This document shows positions 9,182 through 18,725 of a stretch of 64,000 nt of DNA, piece by piece. The first letter of the stretch is position 1; every line of letters begins with the position of its first letter. The stretch spans positions 51,777 through 115,776 of the forward strand of contig MPDE01000014.1 in the NCBI GenBank assembly GCA_001874335.1, written 5' to 3'. The position numbers were made by a program, and so were the translations under genes. The notes below the pieces were generated by a model. It worked only from the letters and a program-made list of their open reading frames with translations, had not been told where the DNA came from and made no database searches. The stretch is from Bacteroidetes bacterium MedPE-SWsnd-G2. GTDB lineage: Bacteria > Bacteroidota > Bacteroidia > Flavobacteriales > Flavobacteriaceae.

Positions 9182-11212
9182 TTAATAGTTTAAAATAAAT
9201 GCTCCCTTTTCATAAGTGTTATGAAAAGGGACTTTTTTTTGCTTGCAACTTAATTCCCAGCGCTCTACAAAGCTTTTGTAGTTGCTTCCGTCAGATATAA
9301 TAAGCTTGGGTTTAAATTGAGTTAATAGTCGGTTTAAACTAATTTTAGGACTGTGCCTTAAAAGTATGATGTCAGGTTGTAAACCTTTGAAGTTATATAT
9401 GGCCAAAGAGTCAATTACTAAAAGGTGTTGAGTTCCTAATTTATAAATGGGTTGAATGTCTTGTTCACATATATTACTAATCCCGTTTGAGATTTTATAG
9501 TCGTAGTAATTATTTTCACCCAAAAGTTCGGGATGGTTTGAATGACTTAATTGTAGATTGTAATTGTTTTTTAGTCCTAAAATAGAGGATTTGTACTTGT
9601 GAAAAATGACAAATTCTTGCTTCTGGTTTTGATTCAGCTCGTAAATCCAGATCAGTTGGCAAGAAATGATACAAATGCCTATTAATCGTAAGTTCGAAAT
9701 AGATTTTGAAGTGATAGCGTGATATATAGAAAATATTAAACCGTAAAGTCCGATGGTTTGAATCGGTGTTAGGTAGAGGTCTTTAATGATAAATGCTTCA
9801 AACTCGGAAACCCAGGTTACAAATTGATTTAACCAGGAAATTATAGTCGAATAGATTTCAGCTATTGGGGGTGACAATAAATTGCATAACGCTAATCCAA
9901 TGGTAAATATTCCTAAACCTAATATTAGCCCTAAAACAGGTATAATAACCAAATTTGAAAGAAAGAATAGTCCAGGAAACTGATGGAAATATAATATTGA
10001 AATGGGAGCAACACCTGCTTGAGCTGCAAATGAAACGGCAAAAATACGCCAGGGATATCTTATAATTAAATACTTTGGACGCCATAGTGAGTTAATTAGA
10101 GGATAGATTGTTAATATCGAGATTACAGCTAAATAACTCATTTGAAATCCGATATCAAATAGTGCTAATGGTTTGAAAAGCAATAACAATATTGCAGAAA
10201 TGGCTAATGTGTTAAAAGTTTCGGAGGTTTTCTGAAAAAGATGGGCAAAGCTGAGCAATGAAAACATGAGTACAGCTCTTGTTACAGAAGCAGAGAAACC
10301 GGCGATAAGTGCAAACCCCCATAATCCCAAGCTTGTTATAATTGCTATTAGTAATGGGCCATGTTTAAGTCGTTTAAGAGGTGATAAAAGCCTTAACAGT
10401 AATAAGGTAATGATTCCAACATGTAAACCTGAAACCGCTAAAATATGAACGGCTCCCGCTTTTGAGTAGGATTTATAAAGTTGGGGGTCTATGTCCTGCC
10501 TTTGACCTAATAGCAAAGCTGAAATTATAGATAGCTCTTTTTCTTGGATCCCCGTTTTTTTAAGTGACAATACTATTTTTGATCTCAGGTTGTTGGCCAT
10601 ACCTGTAAATGATGGTTCCATTGGTTTTAGTGAGGAAATGGAGGTAGAGTCAGCAAATAATTGATGAGATATGTAATTGCGTTTTAAATAGGCTTTGTAG
10701 TTAAACTGGTTTGGATTAGATGGTGGGTTAATAGAATCTATTGATGTTATTACAAGATACAGTTGATCGGGAATGAGAAAATTTGTAGCGCTATCTTTCT
10801 GTTGATTTAGTAGCATGCTACCAGTGCATTTTTGAGAGTTAACGCCCAAAATATCAACGACATATTTCTCGTTAAAAGAGTTTGGCTTAAGTCGTTTTTG
10901 TACTTTAAACTGAATTGAATAAGTTTTAGAGAATTCACTTACTAAAGAAGTGTAGTGTTTTGGGCTCAAAACCGGATTATGAATTATCACCAGCCATACA
11001 CCTAAGCAAACCAGCCATAAATAGCTCGTAATATTAAATATCGGGCTTTTATAACTGCCTTTTTTTATAAAGAAAGTTGTTGCTACCAGTAGGCTCAATG
11101 AAGCAAAACCGGTTGTAACTATAGTAATAGAACATTGAAAATTGTATCCAATTAAAATGCCTAAACATAGTAGTAAACAAAACTTGATACTAAAAAACTG
11201 AAGTAGCCTCAC
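9182..11212 (-). CDS. comEC: ComEC/Rec2-family DNA-uptake channel protein
   Basis: This 676-residue integral membrane protein belongs to the family that carries transforming DNA strands across the inner membrane. An N-terminal DUF4131-like soluble loop lies between the first helices and the Competence domain. The Competence core starts near LSIISALLLGQRQDID and continues with HILAVSGLHVGIITLLL and several helices. The C-terminal ~130 residues keep a faint metallo-beta-lactamase-like layout (PDIILLRHSPKISLNRLL, then KLIISDGSNY), but no HxHxDH metal motif is visible, so that domain looks degenerate. It follows an NlpC/P60 gene by 30 bp. Confidence 0.92.
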   Translation of the reverse strand: MRLLQFFSIKFCLLLCLGILIGYNFQCSITIVTTGFASLSLLVATTFFIKKGSYKSPIFNITSYLWLVCLGVWLVIIHNPVLSPKHYTSLVSEFSKTYSIQFKVQKRLKPNSFNEKYVVDILGVNSQKCTGSMLLNQQKDSATNFLIPDQLYLVITSIDSINPPSNPNQFNYKAYLKRNYISHQLFADSTSISSLKPMEPSFTGMANNLRSKIVLSLKKTGIQEKELSIISALLLGQRQDIDPQLYKSYSKAGAVHILAVSGLHVGIITLLLLRLLSPLKRLKHGPLLIAIITSLGLWGFALIAGFSASVTRAVLMFSLLSFAHLFQKTSETFNTLAISAILLLLFKPLALFDIGFQMSYLAVISILTIYPLINSLWRPKYLIIRYPWRIFAVSFAAQAGVAPISILYFHQFPGLFFLSNLVIIPVLGLILGLGIFTIGLALCNLLSPPIAEIYSTIISWLNQFVTWVSEFEAFIIKDLYLTPIQTIGLYGLIFSIYHAITSKSISNLRLIGICIISCQLIWIYELNQNQKQEFVIFHKYKSSILGLKNNYNLQLSHSNHPELLGENNYYDYKISNGISNICEQDIQPIYKLGTQHLLVIDSLAIYNFKGLQPDIILLRHSPKISLNRLLTQFKPKLIISDGSNYKSFVERWELSCKQKKVPFHNTYEKGAFILNY
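9203..9240 (+). terminator. intrinsic terminator overlapping the comEC 3' coding end
   Basis: TCCCTTTTCATAA and TTATGAAAAGGGA form a perfect 13-bp stem around a GTG loop, followed on the plus strand by eight Ts. It terminates the thioredoxin transcript and lies wholly inside the last codons of comEC on the other strand. Confidence 0.88.
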
Positions 11213-11242
11213 AAAACGTAAGTTACTAAAATTCAGTCAATT

Positions 11243-11743
11243 CTATAAGATTCTTCTTGCTTGTGTAAATGTGTTTTTCCAATAACGCTCTGCTAATGAA
11301 GATGTGATGACTCCTGACGATGTGGTGGAATGTACAAATTGAATATAGCCTACCCGCGTTTCTGTAACCAAACCTACATGATTAATTACATTTTTATTTT
11401 TGTTGGTTTTGAAAAATAATAAATCACCAGGTTTTACATTTGAAAGCTTGATAGTTTCTCCCTGCATTGACATGGCCTTTGATGTTCTTGGTATAGAAAC
11501 ACCATTAGAGGCAAACGCAGTGTAAATTAATCCAGAGCAATCCATTCCCTTTTTGGTGGTACCTCCATATTTGTATTTAGTACCTTCAAATTCGAGAGCT
11601 TTATCAATAATTTTATTTGTTTTTACCGGAATTGAAACAGCTGTTTTAGTCTGAGTTTTAGTGCTGTTGTGATGTTGTTTTTTAGATTTACAACTGCTAA
11701 AGATTAAAACAAAAATTAAGAGTAGGTAGTAGGTGTTTTTCAT
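11243..11743 (-). CDS. NlpC/P60 (C40) peptidase lipoprotein
   Basis: This 166-residue protein is a predicted lipoprotein: a hydrophobic leader ends in a lipobox with Cys18 (IFSSC). The C-terminal NlpC/P60 domain carries Cys69 in MDCSG, His122 in INHVG and a second His138 in FVHST, the expected catalytic set of gamma-D-Glu-diamino-acid endopeptidases that trim cell-wall peptides. It lies 14 bp downstream of lpxB in the minus-strand operon. Roles in peptidoglycan turnover or release of peptidoglycan peptides fit; the exact substrate is not shown by the sequence. Confidence 0.92.
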   Translation of the reverse strand: MKNTYYLLLIFVLIFSSCKSKKQHHNSTKTQTKTAVSIPVKTNKIIDKALEFEGTKYKYGGTTKKGMDCSGLIYTAFASNGVSIPRTSKAMSMQGETIKLSNVKPGDLLFFKTNKNKNVINHVGLVTETRVGYIQFVHSTTSSGVITSSLAERYWKNTFTQARRIL

Positions 11744-11757
11744 TGAAGCAATCTAAG

Positions 11758-12873
11758 CTATTGTTTTAAATATTTGTACATTAATTCTGCAGTTTTTTGA
11801 CTTGCACCTTGTCCTCCCAATTTAGCTTCTAAATCATAATAGTCAGAAAACAATTGTTCGCGATGTTTTTCATCTAAAATTAAATCTAACTCCTTTTTCA
11901 GGTGTTTAGGAGTGAATGTAGTTTGAATAAGTTCGGTTACTACTTTTCGATCCATAATTAGGTTCACCAGTGAAATAAATTTTAGTTTAATTACCAGTTT
12001 CCCAATTCGGTAAGAGATATAACTACTCTTATAGCAAACAACCTGCGGAATTTTAAACAATGCCGTTTCTAGGGTTGCCGTTCCTGAGGTAACAAGAGCA
12101 GCAAATGATAAGCTCAGTAAATCGTAGGTTTCATTACTTACAAAAGCAACATTTGGTGTGGTAATAAAAGATTGGTAAAAATTATAATCCTGACTCGGCG
12201 CTCCTGCAATAACAAATTGGTAATTAGGGTATTTGTCTACAACGCTAAGCATAACGTCAAGCATTTTTCTAATTTCTTGTTTTCTACTCCCAGGTAGTAA
12301 GGCAATAATCGGTTTGTCTGATAAACCGTGTTTTCTTCTAAATTTAAACTCACTGACTTGAGACCTGTTTGAAATGGCGTCAATTAGCGGGTGTCCGACA
12401 AAATCGACCTTATAATTATGTTTGTCTTCATAAAATGATTTTTCAAAAGGTAAAATCACAAACATATGATCTACATCCCTTTTAATATCATGAATTCTGT
12501 TTTCTTTCCATGCCCATATTTGAGGAGAAATGTAATAATGTGTTTTATATCCTAATGGCTTTGCCCATTTTGCAATACGTAAATTAAAACCAGGGTAATC
12601 TATGAACAGTAGTACATCAGGTTTAAATTGAGTAATGTCTTTTTTACAAAAGCTTAGGTTTTTGGTAATGGTTCTGAGATTCATAAGTACTTCTACAAAC
12701 CCCATAAAGGCTAAGTCTCTGTAATGTTTAACCATGGTTCCTCCAACACTGGCCATTAAATCGCCTCCCCAAAATCTAAACTCGGCATTCACATCTACCC
12801 GCTGCAAAGCACGCATTAGGTTAGACCCATGTAGGTCTCCTGAAGCCTCGCCTGCTATGATATAATACTTCAT
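11758..12873 (-). CDS. lpxB: lipid-A-disaccharide synthase
   Basis: The 371-residue GT19 enzyme joins UDP-2,3-diacylglucosamine to lipid X to make the lipid A disaccharide at the inner membrane. The N-terminus YYIIAGEASGDLHG is the family hallmark. LLFIDYPGFNLRIAKWAK, PQIWAWKENRI and LLPGSRKQEI are also present. The length is normal. Its start codon overlaps the stop of the preceding small membrane gene by one base (TAATG), indicating translational coupling within the surE-lpxB operon. Confidence 0.97.
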   Translation of the reverse strand: MKYYIIAGEASGDLHGSNLMRALQRVDVNAEFRFWGGDLMASVGGTMVKHYRDLAFMGFVEVLMNLRTITKNLSFCKKDITQFKPDVLLFIDYPGFNLRIAKWAKPLGYKTHYYISPQIWAWKENRIHDIKRDVDHMFVILPFEKSFYEDKHNYKVDFVGHPLIDAISNRSQVSEFKFRRKHGLSDKPIIALLPGSRKQEIRKMLDVMLSVVDKYPNYQFVIAGAPSQDYNFYQSFITTPNVAFVSNETYDLLSLSFAALVTSGTATLETALFKIPQVVCYKSSYISYRIGKLVIKLKFISLVNLIMDRKVVTELIQTTFTPKHLKKELDLILDEKHREQLFSDYYDLEAKLGGQGASQKTAELMYKYLKQ

Positions 12874-13163
12874 TAGTAACTGGATTTAATAGCAAAGGTA
12901 AACAAAGCAATAATTACGGTAATAAGTAAAACGCCTTGAGCTCTTTTATCCTGATTCTTCTTTAGGAACACAAAAAAGGCAATGAGGTTAAGTAATGCGC
13001 CAAGACTTACCAATTTTCCGAAAAACCCCTCAGCCAATGCTTGTTTGATTGTTGCTCCATAATCATCGGTCTCGCCAAAAATTTGAATTGAAAAAATTAA
13101 TCCAAATGAGTTAGCAATTAACCCCACAACGCAACCAATTAAAAGTTCTTTTTTATTATTCAT
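12873..13163 (-). CDS. small membrane protein of the surE-lpxB operon, unknown function
   Basis: The 96 residues contain three likely membrane helices, around residues 7-28, 52-68 and 76-92, separated by a short acidic loop (GETDDYG). No catalytic motif is visible. It overlaps the end of surE by 8 bp and touches the start of lpxB, so its translation is tightly linked to both. I do not recognise a named family. It could assist lipid A or envelope assembly purely by context. Confidence 0.8.
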   Translation of the reverse strand: MNNKKELLIGCVVGLIANSFGLIFSIQIFGETDDYGATIKQALAEGFFGKLVSLGALLNLIAFFVFLKKNQDKRAQGVLLITVIIALFTFAIKSSY

Positions 13164-13932
13164 TTAAATCCCATGTATTTAAAGTTTGAATGCAATGGTG
13201 AGCTGTTAAATCAAATTGAACAGGAACTAAAGAAACATAACCGTTTTCTAAGGCCCATTCGTCTGTGTCTTCTCCGCCATCTAAATTCACAAAGTTTCCG
13301 GAAAGCCAATAATACTCTCTTCCCATTGGGTTTGTGCGTTTGTCAAATTTCTCTTTCCAATTGGCTTTGGCCTGTCTACATATTTTAATGCCTTTAATCT
13401 CTTCCGAGTTTAAATTGGGGAAGTTCACATTTAAAATTACACCAGTTGCTAAACCATTTTTCAAAACCTGTTTTGTAATTGTAGATACATAGGTTTTTGT
13501 AGCTTCAAAATTAGCACCCCAACTATAATCCAATAACGAAAAACCAATGGCAGGAATGCCTTCAACACCCGCTTCAATTGCTGCACTCATCGTTCCAGAA
13601 TAAATTACATTTATAGAAGAGTTTGAGCCGTGATTAATCCCAGAAACGCACAAATCTGGCTTTCTGTCTAAAATTTCGTTTACTGCAATTTTAACACAAT
13701 CGGCAGGTGTACCGCTACAGCTGTATTCAATCTGAGGGCCATCATCTATAGTTAAACGTTCTAAGTGTAGCGTTGAGTCAATGGTAATAGCATGCCCCAT
13801 GCCACTTTGTGGGCTGTCGGGAGCAACTACCACTACATCACCAATGGTGTTCATTACCTGAATTAAATTTCTAATACCTGGTGCGGTAATTCCGTCGTCA
13901 TTAGTAACTAAAATTAAAGGGCGTTTAGACAT
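13156..13932 (-). CDS. surE: 5'/3'-nucleotidase SurE
   Basis: SurE hydrolyses nucleoside monophosphates with a divalent metal. The N-terminal ILVTNDDGITAPGI holds the two metal-binding aspartates (12 and 13 counted from this start). PDSPQSGMGHAIT and GINHGSNSSINVIYSGTMSAA are further family motifs. The ATG at 13932 is chosen over one at 13944, because MSKRPLILVTNDDG gives the standard N-terminus. The 258-residue length is normal. It is the first gene of the minus-strand operon and is divergent from the C-terminal processing protease gene. Confidence 0.95.
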   Translation of the reverse strand: MSKRPLILVTNDDGITAPGIRNLIQVMNTIGDVVVVAPDSPQSGMGHAITIDSTLHLERLTIDDGPQIEYSCSGTPADCVKIAVNEILDRKPDLCVSGINHGSNSSINVIYSGTMSAAIEAGVEGIPAIGFSLLDYSWGANFEATKTYVSTITKQVLKNGLATGVILNVNFPNLNSEEIKGIKICRQAKANWKEKFDKRTNPMGREYYWLSGNFVNLDGGEDTDEWALENGYVSLVPVQFDLTAHHCIQTLNTWDLNE

Positions 13933-14086
13933 GATTTTCAGCAATTTTTTAGGGTACTAAATTAATCAAAATCTCTGTGATGTCCCATTTTATTGGGTTT
14001 AACAAAAAATTAGTAGCATTTGGGTGATATGGCACGGTTTTTTCTTTTATTTTAGTGAAAAATAATCGATGCCAATATATAGAATT

Positions 14087-16204
14087 ATGAAAAGGAACTA
14101 CAAGGTATTGCTTGTGGTGATGCTTCTTGCTTTCGCCTCTTGCAGTTTTACGACTAAAACATTCGATGATCCAGATAAAGACAAATTATTAATTCAATTG
14201 ATTAGCTATGTGCTTGAACAAGGGCATTTTGATCCTAAGGAAGTTAATGATGATTTTTCTGAAAATGTTTATGAAGATTATTTAACTCAACTTGATCCAT
14301 TTAAACGGTATTTCTACCAGTCGGATATTGATGATTTCGAGGCTTATAAAACGCAAATAGACGATCAATTAAAGTCGTATGATATTACCTTTTTTAATCT
14401 TACGCATGAAAGGCTTTTAAAACGTATTGCTGAATCAAAGGAAGTCTATAATGAAGTCTTGGCACAGCCTTTTGACTTTGATTTAGAAGAAACGTTTTAT
14501 GCTGATTATGATGAATTGCCATATGCTACGAACAGAAAGGAAATGAAAGAACGTTGGAGAAAACAACTTAAATTTTCTACTATAGCAAACTTTGATGATG
14601 CCCTTGCGCAGCAAGATTTAGACGAAGAAAAGAAAACTGAATCCGAAATAGAAATAGATGCACGTGAAGCAACTTTAAAATCTTTAGACGAGTTATATGT
14701 GTATATCGACGATCGTCAGCGTAAAGATTGGTTTGGAGTTTATATCAACGCTATTGTTGAAGAATTTGATCCGCATACATTTTATTTTGCACCAGAAGAC
14801 AAGGATAGATTTGATGTTGCCATGTCAGGTAATTTTGAAGGAATTGGGGCGCGTCTTCAAAAGAAAATGGATGCTATTATTGTAAACGAAATTATTAGTG
14901 GTGGTCCAGCTTGGAGACAAAGAGAATTAGAAGTTGGTGATGCTATTTTAAAAGTGAAACAACAGGATGAAGAAGAGCCTGTGAATATAGTTGGCATGCG
15001 CTTAGATGATGCCATCAAATTTATAAAAGGCCCTAAAGGAACTCAGGTGACCCTCACCCTTAAAAAGGTTGATGGAACTATTGAAGATGTGACAATTACA
15101 AGAGATATCGTAGAGTTGGAAGAAACCTATGCTAAGTCTTCTGTAGTTAAGAAAGATGAAAGAACTTACGGAGTAATTAATTTACCCAAGTTTTATGTTG
15201 ATTTTGAAGATTATAATAAAAGAAACGCCGCATCAGATATAAAGAAGGAAATTGAGCGATTGAAAGAGGAAAATGTTGAAGGATTAGTTTTAGATTTAAG
15301 AAATAACGGAGGTGGATCTTTGCAAACTGTTGTTGATATGGCAGGATTGTTTATTAAAGAAGGGCCTGTAGTACAAGTAAGATCTACTGGAGAACCAAAA
15401 GAGGTGTTAAAAGATAGAGATGAATCTATTATTTGGGACGGGCCTTTGGTGATTTTAGTGAATGAATTATCAGCTTCTGCATCAGAGATTTTAGCTGCAG
15501 CAATGCAAGATTATAAAAGGGCTATTGTAATTGGTAGTAAGCAAACTTACGGTAAAGGTACAGTTCAAAATGTATTAGATTTAAATCGCATGGTTAGAAA
15601 CAATTCACAAGGAGATATGGGAGCCTTAAAGTTCACAACTCAAAAATTTTACAGAATTGATGGTGGATCTACCCAATTAGAAGGTGTGAAGAGTGATGTT
15701 GTCGTACCAGACAGATACAGTTATATTGATATCGGAGAAAAGGATCAAGAAAATCCGTTGCCTTGGGATCAAATTGAAGCTGTAGATTATACCGTTTGGG
15801 AAAACTATTATGACTACGATGCTACTATCGAAAAAAGTAAAACTCGTATGGCAAATAATGAGCAATTAAAAATGATTGATGCTAATGCTAAATGGGTAAA
15901 ACAGATTAGAGATAAGGATACTTATTCATTAAATTACGAGGCTTATAAAAAGGAAATTGAACTAAATGAAGAAGAAGCAAAACGTTTCTCAGAGCTGTCG
16001 GAGTACACCTCTAATTTAACATTTCAGTCGCTTCCTTATGAGCAAAAGTTAATGGCTCAGGATTCAATATTGAAACAGAAAAGAGAAAGATGGCACGAAA
16101 GTTTGTCACAGGATGTATATATAGATGAGGCACTTAATGTGTTGAATGATTTAAAAATGACTTACGGCATTAAGCAAAAAGTAGCAAGTTCTGTAAAAAA
16201 TTAG
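14087..16204 (+). CDS. prc: C-terminal processing (tail-specific) peptidase lipoprotein
   Basis: This is an S41A Tsp/Prc-type protease of about 705 residues from the ATG at 14087; an in-frame ATG at 14069 would spoil the lipoprotein leader, which has Cys19 in AFASC. An N-terminal Tsp domain precedes a PDZ domain (around ISGGPAWRQRELEVGDAILKV), then the protease core. The SASASEI motif (second Ser, residue 464), the downstream Asp in MQDY and Lys489 in TYGKGTVQ keep the E. coli Tsp spacing. It would degrade or trim periplasmic proteins at their C-termini. The next gene begins one base after its stop. Confidence 0.95.
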   Translation: MKRNYKVLLVVMLLAFASCSFTTKTFDDPDKDKLLIQLISYVLEQGHFDPKEVNDDFSENVYEDYLTQLDPFKRYFYQSDIDDFEAYKTQIDDQLKSYDITFFNLTHERLLKRIAESKEVYNEVLAQPFDFDLEETFYADYDELPYATNRKEMKERWRKQLKFSTIANFDDALAQQDLDEEKKTESEIEIDAREATLKSLDELYVYIDDRQRKDWFGVYINAIVEEFDPHTFYFAPEDKDRFDVAMSGNFEGIGARLQKKMDAIIVNEIISGGPAWRQRELEVGDAILKVKQQDEEEPVNIVGMRLDDAIKFIKGPKGTQVTLTLKKVDGTIEDVTITRDIVELEETYAKSSVVKKDERTYGVINLPKFYVDFEDYNKRNAASDIKKEIERLKEENVEGLVLDLRNNGGGSLQTVVDMAGLFIKEGPVVQVRSTGEPKEVLKDRDESIIWDGPLVILVNELSASASEILAAAMQDYKRAIVIGSKQTYGKGTVQNVLDLNRMVRNNSQGDMGALKFTTQKFYRIDGGSTQLEGVKSDVVVPDRYSYIDIGEKDQENPLPWDQIEAVDYTVWENYYDYDATIEKSKTRMANNEQLKMIDANAKWVKQIRDKDTYSLNYEAYKKEIELNEEEAKRFSELSEYTSNLTFQSLPYEQKLMAQDSILKQKRERWHESLSQDVYIDEALNVLNDLKMTYGIKQKVASSVKN

Positions 16205-16205
16205 T

Positions 16206-17300
16206 ATGTCTAAAAAACATCAATCTTTAACGAGATTAGCGCTCCAAAAGTTTAAAAAAAACGTTTGGGGCGTTTTAAGTTTAGTGGTAATTGCATTGGT
16301 TGGTTTTATTGCCGTGTTTGCTTATGTGTTGGCACCTGATAATTCGCAGAATGCTAACCAAATGCATATTTCTATACATTCACAATCCCCAGGATTTAAA
16401 GTGTTGATGCTTGAGTTGCCTAATAAGTCAACATCAGGCCAATCGCTGGTTTCTCAACTGTTTTTCGGAGTTAATAATAATGTGACAGAAATTCCAATTT
16501 CAAACTTTAGAGCAGATGGAGATACATTGTATTATTCAGAGTTCGTTCCAGAAGGCATTACTGGTCAGGAAAAGGAATTACACATTGCAGGGTATTCTAA
16601 GTTGCAATATGAGGCTTTGGTTAAAGAGCATACGTTTTTATTCGGAACCGATAAATATGGTCGAGACTTATTAAGTCGAGTTTTAGTTGGTTCTCGAATT
16701 TCATTTTTTATTGGCTTCATTGCCGTGTTTATTTCCCTAGTGATAGGAATATTTATGGGCAGTATAGCAGGGTATTTTGGTGGCAAAGTTGATGCCTTAA
16801 TTATGTGGTTTATAAATGTGACCTGGTCAATTCCAACATTACTATTGGTGATTGCCATCACCTTAGCATTAGGAAAAGGGTTTTGGCAAGTATTTATTGC
16901 AGTAGGGTTGACAATGTGGGTTGAAGTAGCAAGGGTTGTTAGAGGACAGGTAATGGGGGTGAAAGAGTTACAATATGTGACAGCGGCAAGAGCCTTAGGT
17001 TATACCGATTTTAGGATTATTGTTAACCACGTATTGCCAAATATTATGGCCCCAGTAATTGTAATTTCTGCAGCAAATTTCGCGGCAGCAATTTTAATTG
17101 AAAGTGGATTGAGCTTTTTAGGAATAGGAGCCCAGCCGCCTATGGCAAGTTGGGGTGCAATGATAAAAGATCATTACAATTATATAATCCTTGGAAAGCC
17201 GTATTTAGCCTTAATACCGGGGGCTTGTATAATGATTCTTGTTATGGCTTTTATGCTTATGGGTAACGCTTTGAGAGATGCGTTAGATGTGAAAAATTAA
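16206..17300 (+). CDS. ABC transporter permease, DppC/OppC type
   Basis: This 364-residue inner-membrane subunit has an N-terminal helix, a periplasmic segment of roughly 100 residues, and a binding-protein-dependent transport permease domain with the coupling motif EAA-like TAARALGYTDFRIIVNHVLPN and ESGLSFLGIGAQPP. This layout matches C-type permeases of peptide or nickel importers. The periplasmic insertion is longer than in E. coli DppC and is typical of Bacteroidota versions. No partner permease, ATPase or binding protein lies next to it, so the remaining subunits must be elsewhere. The 1-bp spacing suggests it is co-transcribed with the protease. Confidence 0.9.
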   Translation: MSKKHQSLTRLALQKFKKNVWGVLSLVVIALVGFIAVFAYVLAPDNSQNANQMHISIHSQSPGFKVLMLELPNKSTSGQSLVSQLFFGVNNNVTEIPISNFRADGDTLYYSEFVPEGITGQEKELHIAGYSKLQYEALVKEHTFLFGTDKYGRDLLSRVLVGSRISFFIGFIAVFISLVIGIFMGSIAGYFGGKVDALIMWFINVTWSIPTLLLVIAITLALGKGFWQVFIAVGLTMWVEVARVVRGQVMGVKELQYVTAARALGYTDFRIIVNHVLPNIMAPVIVISAANFAAAILIESGLSFLGIGAQPPMASWGAMIKDHYNYIILGKPYLALIPGACIMILVMAFMLMGNALRDALDVKN

Positions 17301-17308
17301 AGGAGAAT

Positions 17309-17920
17309 TTACGCTTTTAAATTTTCAACCTCTTCAATGGTGTCGTCAATATATGCTAAGACTTCATCTCTACCAATATGCTTACTTGAAGATGTTACAA
17401 AATAATTTGGCATGTCTTCCCAAAACTGAAGCATTTCGTTTTTGTAGTCTTCGACATGAGTTTCTATGGCTTTGGGTTTTAATTTGTCGGCCTTGGTGAA
17501 AATAATGGAAAACGGTAATCCACTTTCTCCTAACCATTGCATAAACTCCAAGTCAATTGGCTGTGGTTTATGTCTTATATCTACTAAAACAAAGGCCGAA
17601 ACCAATTGTTGCCTTTTTTCAAAGTAGTCTGTTATAAATTTTTGAAATTTTTGCTTTGCCTTTTTAGAAACTTTTGCATAACCGTAACCAGGAAGATCAA
17701 CTAAATACCAATTGGTGTTTATTAAAAAGTGATTAATCAACTGGGTTTTACCAGGTCGACCTGAGGTTTTTGCTAAGTTTTTATGGTTTGTTAGCATGTT
17801 GATCAATGAAGATTTCCCAACATTACTACGTCCTATAAATGCAAATTCTGGCAATTTATCTTTAGGGCATTTTGCCACTTCAGAATTGCTCATTACAAAT
17901 TTTGCTGTTTTAATTTGCAT
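17309..17920 (-). CDS. engB: ribosome biogenesis GTP-binding protein EngB/YsxC
   Basis: The 203-residue GTPase helps assemble the large ribosomal subunit. GRSNVGKSS at residues 30-38 is the P-loop, TSGRPGKTQ the switch I segment, DLPGYGYAK the G3 motif and TKADK the G4 motif. The length is normal for the family. It lies 15 bp downstream of the alpha/beta hydrolase gene on the same strand. Its stop is only 8 bp from the end of the convergent permease gene, with no evident terminator between. Confidence 0.96.
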   Translation of the reverse strand: MQIKTAKFVMSNSEVAKCPKDKLPEFAFIGRSNVGKSSLINMLTNHKNLAKTSGRPGKTQLINHFLINTNWYLVDLPGYGYAKVSKKAKQKFQKFITDYFEKRQQLVSAFVLVDIRHKPQPIDLEFMQWLGESGLPFSIIFTKADKLKPKAIETHVEDYKNEMLQFWEDMPNYFVTSSSKHIGRDEVLAYIDDTIEEVENLKA

Positions 17921-17935
17921 GTAAAAGGTGTTAGA

Positions 17936-18700
17936 TTAAAAATTCCTTGCGCGAAGCCAGTTGTCCATGATTTTATTGAATTCCTCAGGGTGCTCCATCA
18001 TTGCAGCATGTCCACATTTGTCAATCCAATATAAGTCAGAATCAGGTAAAAGTGTATTAAACTCTTTAGCAACATCTGGTGGGGTAACATTGTCATTTTT
18101 TCCCCAAATAATACATGTAGGTGTGTACATATGAGGAAGGTCTTTTGCCATGTTGTGTCTAATCGCACTTTTAGCAATGGCTAAAGTTTTTATTAATTTA
18201 TTTCTGTCGTTTACAGAAGCGTAAACTTCATCTACAATTTCTTTAGTAGCAACTTCTGGGTCGTAAAAAACATCTTGAGCTTTCTTTTTAATAACTTCGT
18301 AATCAGATCGCTTTGTGTAACCACTACCCATTGCACTTTCATAAAGTCCAGAACTACCAGTTATAATTAGAGCTTTGACAACTGCAGGATATTGTTTAGT
18401 ATGGTATAATCCAATATGACCACCTAATGAATTTCCAAGAAGGATAACATTATCAAGACCTTTGTATTCAATAAACTCATTAAGGTACTTTGCAAATCTT
18501 TTGACATTAGTCTTTAGTAAAGACATGGTGTAAATCGGTAGCTCAGGTATGATTACTTTATAGCCTTTCGGACTAAAATAATCAACAACCGAATCAAAAT
18601 TACTAAGACCTCCCATTAAGCCGTGGAGGACAATTATAGGTTGACCTTCGCCAACTTCAATATAGCTATAGTTACTCTCTTTTTTTAGGGTATACGCCAT
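17936..18700 (-). CDS. alpha/beta hydrolase
   Basis: This 254-residue protein shows the oxyanion motif HGLMGG near residues 26-31, the nucleophile elbow GNSLGG with Ser91, an aspartate in GKNDNVTPPD and the catalytic histidine in CGHAAMMEHP. The fold is that of small esterase or acyl-hydrolase enzymes. The substrate cannot be read from the sequence. It appears to head a two-gene unit with engB. A perfect TATATTTG -7 promoter box lies about 26 bp upstream of its ATG. Confidence 0.9.
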   Translation of the reverse strand: MAYTLKKESNYSYIEVGEGQPIIVLHGLMGGLSNFDSVVDYFSPKGYKVIIPELPIYTMSLLKTNVKRFAKYLNEFIEYKGLDNVILLGNSLGGHIGLYHTKQYPAVVKALIITGSSGLYESAMGSGYTKRSDYEVIKKKAQDVFYDPEVATKEIVDEVYASVNDRNKLIKTLAIAKSAIRHNMAKDLPHMYTPTCIIWGKNDNVTPPDVAKEFNTLLPDSDLYWIDKCGHAAMMEHPEEFNKIMDNWLRARNF

Positions 18701-18725
18701 TAATTAATACTTCTTTTACTACAGG

